Source: Ostreococcus lucimarinus CCE9901
Lineage: Eukaryota > Chlorophyta > Mamiellophyceae > Mamiellales > Bathycoccaceae
DNA: 64,000 nt
Direction of reading: 5' to 3'
Assembly (NCBI RefSeq): GCF_000092065.1
Contig: NC_009367.1
Span: 310,001 to 374,000 of the forward strand
The notes below the pieces were generated by a model that worked only from the letters and a program-made list of their open reading frames with translations, made no database searches and had not been told where the DNA came from. Made by a program: the position numbers and the translations under genes. Below are positions 45,086 through 54,578 of the stretch, piece by piece; the first letter of the stretch is position 1, and each line of letters begins with the position of its first letter.

Positions 45086-45742
45086 ATGTTCGCCGTCACG
45101 ACTCGCCCCCAACTCGCCGCCCGCGCCGTCGTCAAGACGCAGCGCGCGCACCGCCGCGCCTCCGTCGCGGTCCGCGCCGAAAACGACGTCTCCAAGGCGG
45201 TCGAAGAGGCGAACTCCGAGTGGAAGGATGCCGACGCGGCGTCCAAGCAGCCGACGATGCGCGTCGACGCGATCGACCCGGCCGACGGCTCCATCGCCGA
45301 AGCGGCGCCGCTCGGGAACGATAACTCCATGCTCGACTCCGTCATGCTCGCGTTCAAGGACTCGCGCGCGGTGGAGACGATCAACGGTCGCGCGGCGATG
45401 ATTGGGTGGACGGCGGCGCTCTACGTGGAGCTGACGTCGAACACGAGCTTCATGCACCAATTGTTCAACGAACGCACGTTCACGCTCGCGGACGGCATCA
45501 CGCGCACGTCCACGTACCCGGCGGCCGGGTTCTTCCTCGTGCCGGCCTGCGTGATCTTGACCTTGGCGTCCTCTTTGGCGCCGGCGCTCAAGAAGTCGTC
45601 GCCGAACGGCTTGGACGAGGCGCCCGAGGCGTTCGGGCCGTTCCGCGCGGAGGCGGAGATGACGAACGGTCGCGGTGCGATGATCGGTCTCGTCGCGTTG
45701 CCGATCGTCGAAAAGATCATGGGCGGCTCCGCGCTGTTCTAA
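45086..45742 (+). CDS. LHC-like (ELIP/SEP-type) chlorophyll-binding protein
   Basis: The protein is 218 residues with a plastid transit peptide (MFAVTTRPQLAARAVVKTQRAH, cleavage probably near SVAVRAEN). Two generic LHC helices are recognisable: SRAVETINGRAAMIGWTAAL near 120 and AEMTNGRGAMIGLVALPIVEKI near 195. Each keeps the E-x-x-N/H-x-R chlorophyll ligands and the MIG motif. A third hydrophobic helix between them (AAGFFLVPACVILTLASSL) gives three membrane spans. This is the layout of ELIP-type stress proteins of the thylakoid, thought to bind free chlorophyll and dissipate energy. The canonical LHC trimer motif is absent. The promoter carries one copy of the repeated 16-bp motif. Confidence 0.85.
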   Translation: MFAVTTRPQLAARAVVKTQRAHRRASVAVRAENDVSKAVEEANSEWKDADAASKQPTMRVDAIDPADGSIAEAAPLGNDNSMLDSVMLAFKDSRAVETINGRAAMIGWTAALYVELTSNTSFMHQLFNERTFTLADGITRTSTYPAAGFFLVPACVILTLASSLAPALKKSSPNGLDEAPEAFGPFRAEAEMTNGRGAMIGLVALPIVEKIMGGSALF

Positions 45743-45963
45743 TCGAACGATATCGGACAAAGATAAACAAACAACATTTTTTCAAGCAAGGATGGGCAGC
45801 GCTAACGATGTGCGCTCCGCCGCGCCAATTTTCACGACGATGATCGAAGACTTCTTACTTAGTCAGTTAGTGTAACAACACGAAAACATTTGCGCATCAA
45901 TCATTAAAACAATTGCGTCTAACTATGGCTTCGCGAAAGCCCGCGTCCGCCACGTCGAACGCT

Positions 45964-46608
45964 TCACGCGAACTCGTACGCGCGGCGCGCGAGTCGGGCG
46001 ATTTCCGCGTCGTCCGCGCCGCGAGCCACCGCCGCGTACATCGCATCCTCGCGTTCAGACCACACCATTTTCTTTGCAGAGATGTGAATCGGCGGTAAAA
46101 TCACTTTTTCGTCCGTCACGGCTAAGATGTCCTCCACGGACCAAAATTTTTGATCTAAATATTCGTCGGCGCACATCGTCTTGCGCGCGATTTCCTCCTC
46201 CGTCAGCGTCGCCGCGAGGACCACGTTAATATCGCACGTCCCGTTCCCCGCCGGCTCCTGCACTCGAAATTCCCAATTCATCGTGCTCGTGGTCACGAAT
46301 CGAAACCGCTCCGTGTCGATCTCGATCCCGATGTCTCGCTTCGCGTGCCGTCTCGCCGTCTCCTCCACCGTCTCCCCCGTGCGCATCCGTCCACCGATGT
46401 ACCACCACGTCCCTTTCGCCGGTTCGTGCTTGCGCAGCCCGAGCAAAACCTCTCCCTTTTCGTTCGTCAGCAAGCAATCGACGCAGCCCTTCACCAGCGC
46501 GTCCAAAGCGCGTCCGTACTCGTCGTCCGGCAGGAACAGCCCGCTCGGTTTGTACGTCCCAGTCTCGAAGTGGTGGTGTCGCGTCGGCGGTCGCGTCGGC
46601 GCCGGCAT
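45964..46608 (-). CDS. Nudix hydrolase with aberrant Nudix box (GDP-mannose hydrolase-like)
   Basis: The protein is 214 residues. A single Nudix fold is evident from VKGCVDCLLTNEKGEVLLGLRKHEPAKGTWWYIGGRMRTGE. The Nudix box at residues 73-95 keeps G73, E79, R87, G94 and I95, but the REUxEE core reads R-H-A-K-R-D, so the usual catalytic/metal glutamates are changed to His, Arg and Asp. Bacterial GDP-mannose mannosyl hydrolases also have a depleted box and a WWYIGGR-like beta strand. The following TTSTMNWEFRVQEPAGNGTCDINVV fits that group. A GDP-sugar hydrolase role is therefore the best guess. The gene is divergent from the SDR gene. Confidence 0.78.
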   Translation of the reverse strand: MPAPTRPPTRHHHFETGTYKPSGLFLPDDEYGRALDALVKGCVDCLLTNEKGEVLLGLRKHEPAKGTWWYIGGRMRTGETVEETARRHAKRDIGIEIDTERFRFVTTSTMNWEFRVQEPAGNGTCDINVVLAATLTEEEIARKTMCADEYLDQKFWSVEDILAVTDEKVILPPIHISAKKMVWSEREDAMYAAVARGADDAEIARLARRAYEFA

Positions 46609-46708
46609 CGTCTCGACGATCGCCCGCGTCTATCGTCGCTCGTCCGCGCGCGCGCGACCGGTCGAAGCGCGTCGGCGCGTCGCGACGTGCGCGTCGCGCC
46701 TCGGAGTC

Positions 46709-46718
46709 GCGCCGAAAA
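46709..46718 (+). promoter_or_regulatory. Candidate E2F/DP site
   Basis: GCGCCGAAAA, identical to the decamer at 5052, lies between the divergent Nudix and SDR genes, about 100 bp from each start codon. Weak evidence on its own. Confidence 0.25.
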
Positions 46719-46817
46719 GTGTCCCGAGCGAAGTGGATAAAGTCGTCACTCCGCCGCGACGTCGCGTCGCGCGCGCGATCGCGCCCGACCGTCGTCGACG
46801 TCGTCCAACGAAGCGCC

Positions 46818-47810
46818 ATGGGCATTCGCGCCGCGTGCGCGGTGGACATGCGCGGTAAGATCGCCGTGGTCACCGGCGCGAACACCGGGATCGGGTTGCA
46901 GACGGCCAGGTTGCTCGCGGACGCCGGCGCGCGCGTCGTCATGGCGTGTCGCTCGATCGACAGAGCGAGGGCGGCGCTCGAGTACGCGTCAAACGGGGGC
47001 GCGAACGACGTGGCGGTGATGGCGCTCGATCTGAGCGACGCCGCGAGCGTCAGGGCGTTCGCGGAAAAGTTTGGGAAGGAGTATGAAAAATTGGACGTCT
47101 TGGTGAATAACGCGGGATTGAACGGGGCGAGCGGATACAGTGGACCGAAGACGACGAAACAAGGGTACGACATATGCATGGGGGTGAATTATCTCGGACA
47201 CTTCATGCTCACGTCGTTGTTGTTGCCGCAGTTGATGAAGAGCGACGGCGCGAGGGTGGTGGCGTTGAGTTCGGTGACGACGTGGTTCGGGTCAAACAAG
47301 TATCAGTACTACTACAAGGGTGCGAGTAAGACGAAGGGGAACTACGGGTCGAGCAAGTTGGCGTGTTTGGCGATGACGGTGGAGCTGCAGCGACGATTGG
47401 ATGCGGCGTATCCGGATAACAAGATCGTCTGCGCCGCCGCAGATCCGGGCTTCGTGGCGAGCAACATTTGGAGAGATTACAACCCGGTTTTGCGAAAGAT
47501 CATGAGCATCTTGGCCTTGACGCCCGCGCAAGGAGCGATGACGAGCGTGAACGCGGCGTCGCTGCCGTCCATAACAAAGGCGACGCTTTACATGCCGTTC
47601 AAGATTAAAATGTCCAAGCTGTTCAAGATGCACAAGAGCGCGACGTACATGTTCGGCATGCCTCTCTTATCCAAAGCGTTCGCCGGTTTCGGCGCCGATG
47701 CCATGGCGCCGCGCGCGAAAAACGCCGAGTCTAACGCGAAGCTTTGGGATTTGAGCATCGAGTTTTGCAAGGAGAACGGCGTCAAGAGCTGCGAGGCGTA
47801 CAATTTGTAA
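46818..47810 (+). CDS. Short-chain dehydrogenase/reductase (retinol dehydrogenase/POR-like)
   Basis: The protein is 330 residues from the first ATG (46818). The Rossmann cofactor motif TGANTGIG is at about 19-26, NNAG near 98 and the catalytic tyrosine-lysine pair in YGSSK at 176-180, with the serine in ALSSVTTW before it. The gene belongs to the classical SDR group that includes retinol dehydrogenases, WWOX-like and light-independent POR-like enzymes. VVMACRS after the second strand (Arg following) suggests NADP(H). The substrate is unknown. The TAA stop is part of a TGTAA signal at 47806-47810. Confidence 0.88.
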   Translation: MGIRAACAVDMRGKIAVVTGANTGIGLQTARLLADAGARVVMACRSIDRARAALEYASNGGANDVAVMALDLSDAASVRAFAEKFGKEYEKLDVLVNNAGLNGASGYSGPKTTKQGYDICMGVNYLGHFMLTSLLLPQLMKSDGARVVALSSVTTWFGSNKYQYYYKGASKTKGNYGSSKLACLAMTVELQRRLDAAYPDNKIVCAAADPGFVASNIWRDYNPVLRKIMSILALTPAQGAMTSVNAASLPSITKATLYMPFKIKMSKLFKMHKSATYMFGMPLLSKAFAGFGADAMAPRAKNAESNAKLWDLSIEFCKENGVKSCEAYNL

Positions 47811-47858
47811 TGGCTGATTATCTTCGCCGCGTCTCCTACAATTTGTTGTCGATTTTAA

Positions 47859-49007
47859 TTACACCACGCTCCACGGAATTTCCTCACCCGCGTAAAATGG
47901 CACCACCGTAGTGTCACCAAACTTGTACTCATCCGGCACTTTCCAAGCCTTCTTCTCCAACGTCACCGTCTCGGTGTTACGCGGGACGCGGTAAAAGTCG
48001 GCTCCGTTGTGCGACGCAAACGCCTCGAGCTTGTCGAGCGCGTCGACGGATTCGAAAGCCATGGCGTAGAGTGGCAACGCGGCATGCGCAGAGAAGATAC
48101 CCGCGCACCCGCACGCGGCCTCCTTTGCGCCTTTGGGGTGCGGCGCGCTGTCGGTGCCGAGGAAAAACTTGCCGCTCCCGCTCGTCGCCGCCGCGAGCAC
48201 GGCTTCGCGATGCTCCTCACGCTTTAAGATGGGCAAGCAATAGAAATGTGGTCTTAAACCACCCTTGAAAAGGGCGTTACGATTGAACAGCACGTGTTGC
48301 GGCGTCACTGACGCTGCGACGTTCGGCCCCGCCGCGGCGACAAACTCGGCGGCGTCGCGCGTCGTGATGTGTTCCATCACCACCCTCAAATCCGGAGATC
48401 TATCCAACAGCGGCATCAAAACGTCCTGAATGAATCTCGCCTCTCGATCGAACACGTCCACGCTCGCGTGCGTCACTTCTCCGTGCACTTGCAACGTCAG
48501 CCCCAGTTCCGCCATGCGTTTCGTCGCCTTCGCCACGTTCGCCACATCCGTCACCCCAAATTCACTGTTCGTCGTCGCCCCTGCCGGGTACAGCTTATAC
48601 CCTCGCACGAATCCACACGCGTGCGCTTCCTCGACTTGCTCTACCGTGGTGTTATCCGTGAGATACAGCGTCATGTGCGGTTCGAATCCGTCGCTCGCCG
48701 GCGCCGCCTTCGCGATGAGTTCCCGGTACTTTTCAGCCTCGCTCGCCGTGCGCACGGGCGGCGTCAGGTTCGGCATCACCAGCGCGCGCTTGAACGTCTT
48801 CGACGTGAACGGGACGACGTCGGCGAGCTTTGAGGCGTCGCGGACGTGCAGGTGCCAGTCGTCCGGTCGAGCGATGGTCAGCGAGGACGCCCGCGCGACG
48901 GCGACGCGCGCGCGCGGCGAGGCGCGCGCGCGACGACCCGGAAGCACCGTCGCTTCGAGGGAGAGTCGCGACGACGCGAGGGCGCGTGGAGAGAGGAGTC
49001 GCGGCAT
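47859..49007 (-). CDS. PYR4: Dihydroorotase, plastid-targeted (PyrC type)
   Basis: The protein is 382 residues. It catalyses reversible cyclisation of carbamoyl-aspartate to dihydroorotate, step three of pyrimidine synthesis. All zinc-site motifs are present: DDWHLHVRD, ALVMPNLTPP, GYKLYPAGATTNSEFG (the carboxylated lysine), LQVHGE, VVMEHITT and FLGTDSAPH. The type is the dimeric E. coli/plant enzyme, not the CAD domain. The N-terminus MPRLLSPRALASSRLSLEATVLPGRRARASPRARV is a plastid transit peptide, so the ATG at 49007 is preferred over one at 49127. Confidence 0.95.
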   Translation of the reverse strand: MPRLLSPRALASSRLSLEATVLPGRRARASPRARVAVARASSLTIARPDDWHLHVRDASKLADVVPFTSKTFKRALVMPNLTPPVRTASEAEKYRELIAKAAPASDGFEPHMTLYLTDNTTVEQVEEAHACGFVRGYKLYPAGATTNSEFGVTDVANVAKATKRMAELGLTLQVHGEVTHASVDVFDREARFIQDVLMPLLDRSPDLRVVMEHITTRDAAEFVAAAGPNVAASVTPQHVLFNRNALFKGGLRPHFYCLPILKREEHREAVLAAATSGSGKFFLGTDSAPHPKGAKEAACGCAGIFSAHAALPLYAMAFESVDALDKLEAFASHNGADFYRVPRNTETVTLEKKAWKVPDEYKFGDTTVVPFYAGEEIPWSVV

Positions 49008-49166
49008 GGCGGGCGGGCTCGAAGTGACGCGCGAGGGCGGCGGCGGCGCCGAGAGACGCTCGTCTCGATTCGAGCGCGCGCGTCGCGTCGAATCGCGTCG
49101 CGCTGCGCTGTTTAGTTTTACACGCACCCACCGTAGCTAGTGGTGGTTGTCATCTCGCGCGCGGCG

Positions 49167-50102
49167 TCACTTGCGCAGGGCGCAACAACCGCCGCACACG
49201 CTATTGAACATTCGCACAAGCGGACTGAGCTCGGCGCCGTCGCCGCCCCGACCGCCTTTGCCTTCGCCCATGAACTGCGAACTCGATCGACTGAGCGAGT
49301 TCACGCCTCTCGCGGCTAAATCGATGACGACCTGACCGGTCTTCGTGTTCCCGACCACGGGCATGTCGTCCTTGTACTGCTCGAAATCCATCTCGGCGCC
49401 GTTTTCAGTCAACCCGGCTTCGAGCTCCAAGCTCGCGATGCTCTCGTGCAATCGCGACTTGCTCGTCGTTAAACTATCGCTCACCGCGTTTATCCGCCCA
49501 CTCACGCTCCCGAGCTCGCTCTTTTTATCGTTCCTCGCCGTCGCACCCCCAGCCACGCGTTCGCTCGGCAGCGAAAAATCAACCGAAAACTCGCTCGCGA
49601 GCTCATCCGCGTCCGCCGCGCTCCCATCGTCGTCCACCGTGCTCCCGTACATCATCGAGTACCCGACCAACGAATTTTCATCGTTCATCGATCGTCCATC
49701 GCCGCTATCTCCGCTCTTCACGCTCCATTTATCCCCTCCTCGTTCCCGTTCTCGTTCCCGTTCGCCGCGCGTCGTCCCGCTCGTCCCGTTCGCCCCTCGC
49801 GGCGCCTGTCCCGTCCCCGTTCGTTTCTCCGCGAACGACTCCAGCTGCCGCACCAGCGCCGTGAGTTCGTTATCTCCGCCCTCCTCGTCCTCCTCGCCGT
49901 CGTACGGCGAGACGAGCGTCGATCGCGGTTTCGATGCGTCGCGCGCGTCCGCGTCTCTGAATTCCCTCAGCGCGCGCTCCGTGAGCTCCACCGCCTGCAC
50001 CGTGCGCGCGCGCGTGTCCGACAGGCGATGCGAGACGTCGTCCGCGCTCGCGCGCGCGCGCGCGAGGTCCACCGACGCGTCCGCGCGAGGGCGCGGCGGC
50101 AT
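49167..50102 (-). CDS. Hypothetical acidic protein with Cys-rich C-terminus
   Basis: The protein is 311 residues and I recognise no family. The N-terminal 50 residues are predicted helical with heptads (VQAVELTERALREFRDADA). A Gly/Arg/Glu-rich disordered region follows (about 95-135). A second helical segment (SVSGRINAVSDSLTTSKSRLHESIASLELEAGL) looks like a coiled coil. The C-terminus SPLVRMFNSVCGGCCALRK carries three cysteines that could be lipidated. The mix of coiled coils and a Cys-rich tail recalls membrane-tethering or SNARE-associated proteins, but no SNARE motif is present. Its start codon lies 26 bp from an upstream ATG of the divergent fibrillin gene. Confidence 0.6.
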   Translation of the reverse strand: MPPRPRADASVDLARARASADDVSHRLSDTRARTVQAVELTERALREFRDADARDASKPRSTLVSPYDGEEDEEGGDNELTALVRQLESFAEKRTGTGQAPRGANGTSGTTRGERERERERGGDKWSVKSGDSGDGRSMNDENSLVGYSMMYGSTVDDDGSAADADELASEFSVDFSLPSERVAGGATARNDKKSELGSVSGRINAVSDSLTTSKSRLHESIASLELEAGLTENGAEMDFEQYKDDMPVVGNTKTGQVVIDLAARGVNSLSRSSSQFMGEGKGGRGGDGAELSPLVRMFNSVCGGCCALRK

Positions 50103-50206
50103 TCGCGTCGAGAATACGATCGCGCGCGATGTGGCGCGTCACAATCGCGCGACGCGCGCGCGACGCGAGTTCGCGGCGCTCGGGCGAACGGGACGCGATC
50201 GCGACG

Positions 50207-51088
50207 ATGCGCGTCGCCGTCGCGCGCGCGGACGCGACGCGCGCGCGCGCGCGCGCGGCGGCGTCGCCGCGAAGGACGACGTCGACGGGGGTCGGTTCGA
50301 GGTTCGAGCGGGCGCGCGCGACGACGACGCGCGCGATCGACGACGCGCGCGCGCGAGGAAAGGGTGGTGACGTCGACGCGGAGGCGCGCGCGGACGAGGC
50401 GCGCGCGCGCGCGAGGGCGCGGCTGCGGGAGGCGTGCGCGGGGACGTATCGCGGGGCGCTGGCGACGCGCGACGACGCGGCGGAGATCATGGCGGCGGCG
50501 GGCGCGCTCGAGCGGCTGACGACGAGCGAGACGATCGAGTGGGATGCGCTGGATGGGAAGTGGCGGTTGGCGTACACGAACGCGGCGGACGTGCTGGGGC
50601 TGTTGATGGCGTCGCAGAGGTTGGGGGTGCCCGAGGTGGGGGATATTTTTCAGAGCTTCGGGTGCGCGAACGGGACGAATACGGGGATCACGAACGAGAT
50701 ACGCCTGAGCGTGCCGTTTTTGTTGAGCGAGGCGAAGGTTGGCGCGCCGGGAGGCGTCGGATTGCGCGTGCAGGCGAGTTTTAAGGATGTCGGGCGGCGG
50801 CGCATCGCGTTGACGTTTCAAGAGGCGCAGGTGAGCGAGATTAGTATTTCGCCGCTCGCCGAGACGTTGTTGGCGCCGGCGATTTTGCCTCGGTCGTCGC
50901 TGAATCATCAAGTGCTGATGTTTATCAAAGAGCTCGAGCTGAAGTTTCCGCTTCGGGGCGCTCTGACGTCCATGGGCGGCGGAGAAGCTGGCGCCGCCGT
51001 GGGCACGTATCATCTCACGTTTTGCGACGAGGACATGTTGATCGGACGCGCCGCCGCGGGCGGAATATACATTTTCACGCGCGCTTAA
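50207..51088 (+). CDS. PAP/fibrillin (plastoglobulin) family protein
   Basis: The protein is 293 residues from ATG 50207, which opens a transit peptide (MRVAVARADATRARARAAASPRR); an ATG at 50129 would leave only 26 bp to the divergent gene. The fibrillin domain covers about 90-290. LERLTTSETIEWDALDGKWRLAYTNA is the family N-terminal motif. The C-terminal GTYHLTFCDEDMLIGRAAAGGIYIFTRA is the strongly conserved closing motif (YLDEDLRIxRGxxGxxFVxxR type). Fibrillins are lipocalin-like lipid-binding proteins of plastoglobules and thylakoids, active in stress and prenylquinone metabolism. Subgroup is not assigned. Confidence 0.9.
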   Translation: MRVAVARADATRARARAAASPRRTTSTGVGSRFERARATTTRAIDDARARGKGGDVDAEARADEARARARARLREACAGTYRGALATRDDAAEIMAAAGALERLTTSETIEWDALDGKWRLAYTNAADVLGLLMASQRLGVPEVGDIFQSFGCANGTNTGITNEIRLSVPFLLSEAKVGAPGGVGLRVQASFKDVGRRRIALTFQEAQVSEISISPLAETLLAPAILPRSSLNHQVLMFIKELELKFPLRGALTSMGGGEAGAAVGTYHLTFCDEDMLIGRAAAGGIYIFTRA

Positions 51089-51182
51089 TTAGCAATTCTT
51101 TCCTTGTAGATTCACACACGCTGCTACTACGTACGTGCGTACGCACCACCACTAAATTCTATAAGTTTCTGACTCGCGTCGA

Positions 51183-52950
51183 TCATCGCTTGCGCATGTT
51201 CACGCCCGCTCTGAGAACCTCATCCGTGCAGAGTAACTGCGTGGCGATGATGGGCGCAGAGTGCAGAATTTGCTGTTTGACGAGAAAGTTGTCGTAGATA
51301 CCACTCATGGTGGGGTCGAAGGGCTCGCCGATGCTGATATCGAAACCGACGACGTTGCCTCTGTCGTGCTCCTCTTGCATGTCGATGATGGCGTCTTGCG
51401 GATCGTAACCGCTGTTCTCCGCGAGTGTCTTCGGGACCACGAGCATGGCTTCCGCAAACGCCTCGACGCCGCGTTTCGCGCGACCTTCGACCATCTTGGT
51501 GACGTTCTCCTTCAAGTGCTTGTTCAAGGCCATCTCAAACGCACCCGCGCCCGGAACCACGGCCTTGTCGGTCAACACATTCTTCACCGCCCGCAAGCCA
51601 TCTCGCACCGCATCCTTGAGCTGTGCGATGGTGTGATCGTTCGAGCCTTTTAAAAGTACCGTGCACGACGTCGGGTTGACGACTTTTTCCACAAAAGTGT
51701 ACTTTTCCTCGCCCAAGACGTACTCGTACACTTCGCCGGCGTGGCCCAAAATTTCCGGCGAGAGTTCCTCAACAGAGTTGATGCATTGACCACCACATGC
51801 GAGGACGAGACGCTCCATGTTTCGGCGCTTGGCGCGACGAAGTCCCATAATGCCTTCCTTACAGAGCATGTCCAGAGAGATTGGGTCGATCCCCTTTTGT
51901 GTGATGACGACGAAACCCTTGTCGTTGCCGTCGCACACCTGCTTCTTGAGCGCGATCACCTTGCGCACGGTTTCATCGGTGTACGCGCGCTCGGCGGCGA
52001 CCATCTTCTCGCGCTGTTCCGCATCGGTGTACATGAACGTCGAGTTCACCTCCGATCGTTCGTATTCCAGGCTGATGTTACACGTCAACACGAACGCGTC
52101 CTCCACGTATCTCTTCATATCCGGATGTCTCGCCCCGTGGTCGAGGACCAAACCCTGAATCAATTTGGTTTCGTCATCCGTCTGATGCTTCATGGTCATG
52201 ATCTCCACCATGTGCAAATCGATCGACTCTTCCGGTTTGGCGATGCACAACACAGCGTCGACGACGATCGTCGTCAACTTATCAGCCAACTCTTCCCGCA
52301 ACTTTGTTCGCAACGCCGTGCGCGCCACGCACAACAACATTTCTCGATCCGGCGCTTCCACACCCGGCGCCGCGCGCTTGAACGTTTCCAAAAACTTCAG
52401 CGACTCGCGTTTCGCCACATCGAATCCCTCCACGATCACTCTCGGATGCAAACCCTCATTCAAATACCGCTCCGCTTGCTTCAACAACTCTCCGATGACG
52501 AGCACCGTCGTCGTCGTCCCGTCCCCGGTGATATCATCCTGCGCCACCGCCGTCCTCGCGATCATGATCGCCGTCGGGTTTTGAATCTGCATCTCTCTCA
52601 GCAGCACGTTCCCATCCTTCGTGAGCTTCAAACCTACGCACATCGATTTCAACATCGCCGTCAGTCGTTCGGTCAACAGAGTCAACGCCGCGCCGCGTTC
52701 GCGCGAAATCCAACAGATCACCGTCACCGCGCATCTCTCACGCGCCGCCGTGACGCGCGAAACCGCGATGTATCGACGAAACGATCGTACACGCACCTCC
52801 AGCACCGTCGACGAGCATCTTGATCGTCCCTTTCGGGCCTAAATTCGTCTTCATCACGTCTTGGAGACCCTTGGCGGCGTTGATGTTCATGAACAGCGCG
52901 GCATCGGCGTTCATGAGCTCGGCGTTGGGGTTGATGGACTTGAGCGACAT
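51183..52950 (-). CDS. CCT6: CCT6, zeta subunit of the cytosolic chaperonin, two exons
   Basis: The CDS is complement(join(51183..52633,52797..52950)), 534 residues, matching the family length. Exon 1 gives [19 protein letters not shown] and [18 protein letters not shown]; exon 2 continues [17 protein letters not shown]. The 163-bp intron (phase 1) has a GTGCGT donor, TAG acceptor and ACTGAC at 52660-52665. ATPase motifs are GDGTTTTV and the GAGAFE region near 410. CCT folds actin, tubulin and many WD40 proteins in an eight-subunit double ring; the zeta fingerprint includes NPNAEL and HEMQIQxPTA. In this window BUB3 is a potential client. The C-terminus ends GVNMRKR. Confidence 0.96.
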
Positions 52951-53208
52951 CGCGACGGCGTGGGATCACGTTCACGCGCGCGTGTGCGCGTCCAAAGGGA
53001 GATCGATGCGCGCGTGCGTCGTGGACGCGTCGCGATCTGATGCCGACCAAAGTCATCCATCCAAAGTCGCCATTCGCGAGTCCAGCGGCGGTTCGCGATT
53101 TTGACCGTGGCCCCGACGCCGGCGCGGTCGGTCGATTCGGCGCGCGGTGGCTAAAATTAAAAGGGCTACTTTTAGGTTTGGATAGTGCGTGGAACGAGGC
53201 GCGAGCGG

Positions 53209-54465
53209 TCACTTGATGTCGCAAAAATCGACGTCGCCGGCTTCGCCAGAGTACGATACGTGGAGCTCGAGCTCGGGATTCGCGATGTGGAGCATCATTT
53301 TGACCACGGCGCACTCGCTGGTCATGACCGGGCCAGATTTGGCCCCTACGGCTAACGCGCCGAGACCGGCGGCGTAGAGCTCCGGTCGTAATTCGCCGCT
53401 TTGACACTGCGTCGATAGGTAGATTTGCAATCCGCGCGACGCTTGGCTGGTGAGCCAAGGGACGAGGCTCTGCGGGAAGTTTCCCACGCCGAACGCTTCC
53501 AAGATGATGCCTCGCACGCCTCGACCGTACAAATCGCCGTACGCCTTTTCGATGTCTAAGCCAGGAATCACCGGGACGCGTATGACGTTCGAATTCAACT
53601 CAAATTGCGGCGCGTACTCTGGCGCCGGCCGTAACAAACGCGCGTGGTTCCAATCGACCCCCACTCCTAATCTCGCGAGCGCTGGATACGAAGGTGAACT
53701 AAACGCCGCGTACACCGTCGCGCTCGTCTTTGACGCGCGATTCCCGCGTAAAAGCTTACCGCCGAAACAAATCGCCACCTCCGCGAAATCCACGGTACCT
53801 CCGCAGCTTCGACTCGCGCAACAGCACGTCAGGGCGTCAATCAAATTTTGGCGCGCGTCCGATCGCGCGAACGACAGAGGCAACTGCGAGCCCGTCAACA
53901 CGATCGGCTTTCCGAACCCAACCAGCATCAACGACAGCGCGCTCGCCGCGTACGCCATCGTATCCGTTCCGTGCGCCACGACGAACGCCGAGTACTCCTC
54001 CCTCCTCTCGTGCAGCGCCCGCGCGAGCGTCACCCAATCCTTTCCGTCCATCTCGCTCGAGTCTTTATTCATCAACACCTCCACGTCCAGCCGCGCGAAA
54101 TCTCGCAGCTCGGGTATCACCTCCTGCACGTCCAACAGATATTTCGACGCCCCCAGCGGTCTGTACTTGCCACCCGCGCGCGGGACGACGTCCGCCTCTC
54201 GCAGCTCGAACGACTCCACCCCCATCCCGAGCGTGCCGCCGCAGTGGAGCAGCATCACGCGCGGTCGCTCGTCGTCGCCCGTCGTCGCGCTCGCGGAGGC
54301 ATCGCGCGCGCGCGCGAGCGATTTCACCGGCGACGCGCGCGAGTCGGGCACCGACGCGACGAACGCGTCGTAGCTCTCGCTTCGCGGGATCGCGCCGGGC
54401 GCGAACGGCATGGACACGCGCGACGCGTCGCGTCGCTCGCTCGCGACGTCGGGCGCGCGCGACAT
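53209..54465 (-). CDS. L-asparaginase, bacterial AnsA type
   Basis: The protein is 418 residues. It hydrolyses asparagine to aspartate and ammonia. The first catalytic threonine is in LLHCGGTLGMG (TGGTIGM in most relatives, with the preceding Thr replaced by Cys) and the second in VVAHGTDTMAYAA. LTGSQLPLSFARSDARQNL and IILEAFGVGNFP complete the type I asparaginase pattern. The first 70 residues are Ser/Ala/Arg-rich and may be an unconserved extension or targeting sequence. This bacterial-type enzyme differs from the Ntn-hydrolase asparaginases of land plants. Horizontal origin is possible but not shown by composition. Confidence 0.93.
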   Translation of the reverse strand: MSRAPDVASERRDASRVSMPFAPGAIPRSESYDAFVASVPDSRASPVKSLARARDASASATTGDDERPRVMLLHCGGTLGMGVESFELREADVVPRAGGKYRPLGASKYLLDVQEVIPELRDFARLDVEVLMNKDSSEMDGKDWVTLARALHERREEYSAFVVAHGTDTMAYAASALSLMLVGFGKPIVLTGSQLPLSFARSDARQNLIDALTCCCASRSCGGTVDFAEVAICFGGKLLRGNRASKTSATVYAAFSSPSYPALARLGVGVDWNHARLLRPAPEYAPQFELNSNVIRVPVIPGLDIEKAYGDLYGRGVRGIILEAFGVGNFPQSLVPWLTSQASRGLQIYLSTQCQSGELRPELYAAGLGALAVGAKSGPVMTSECAVVKMMLHIANPELELHVSYSGEAGDVDFCDIK

Positions 54466-54548
54466 CGCGTCGCGAAGTGCGCGAGGCGTCGGTCGGCGAA
54501 GCCAATCGTCGTTTCGAGGCGCCCTCGCGCGAGGACGCGTTGCAAACG

Positions 54549-54578
54549 GCTACGCTACGCTACGCTACGCTACGCTAC
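54549..54578. repeat. (GCTAC)6 microsatellite over the carrier stop codon
   Basis: Six perfect 5-bp units overlap the stop codon (54575-54577) of the mitochondrial carrier gene. On that strand the unit reads GTAGC, giving a TAG every 5 bp in all three frames. Confidence 0.95.

Noticed and set aside
53209-54465. Recent bacterial transfer of the asparaginase gene
   Set aside because: The enzyme type is bacterial, but base composition and gene spacing match the neighbours, so there is no sequence sign of recent transfer.
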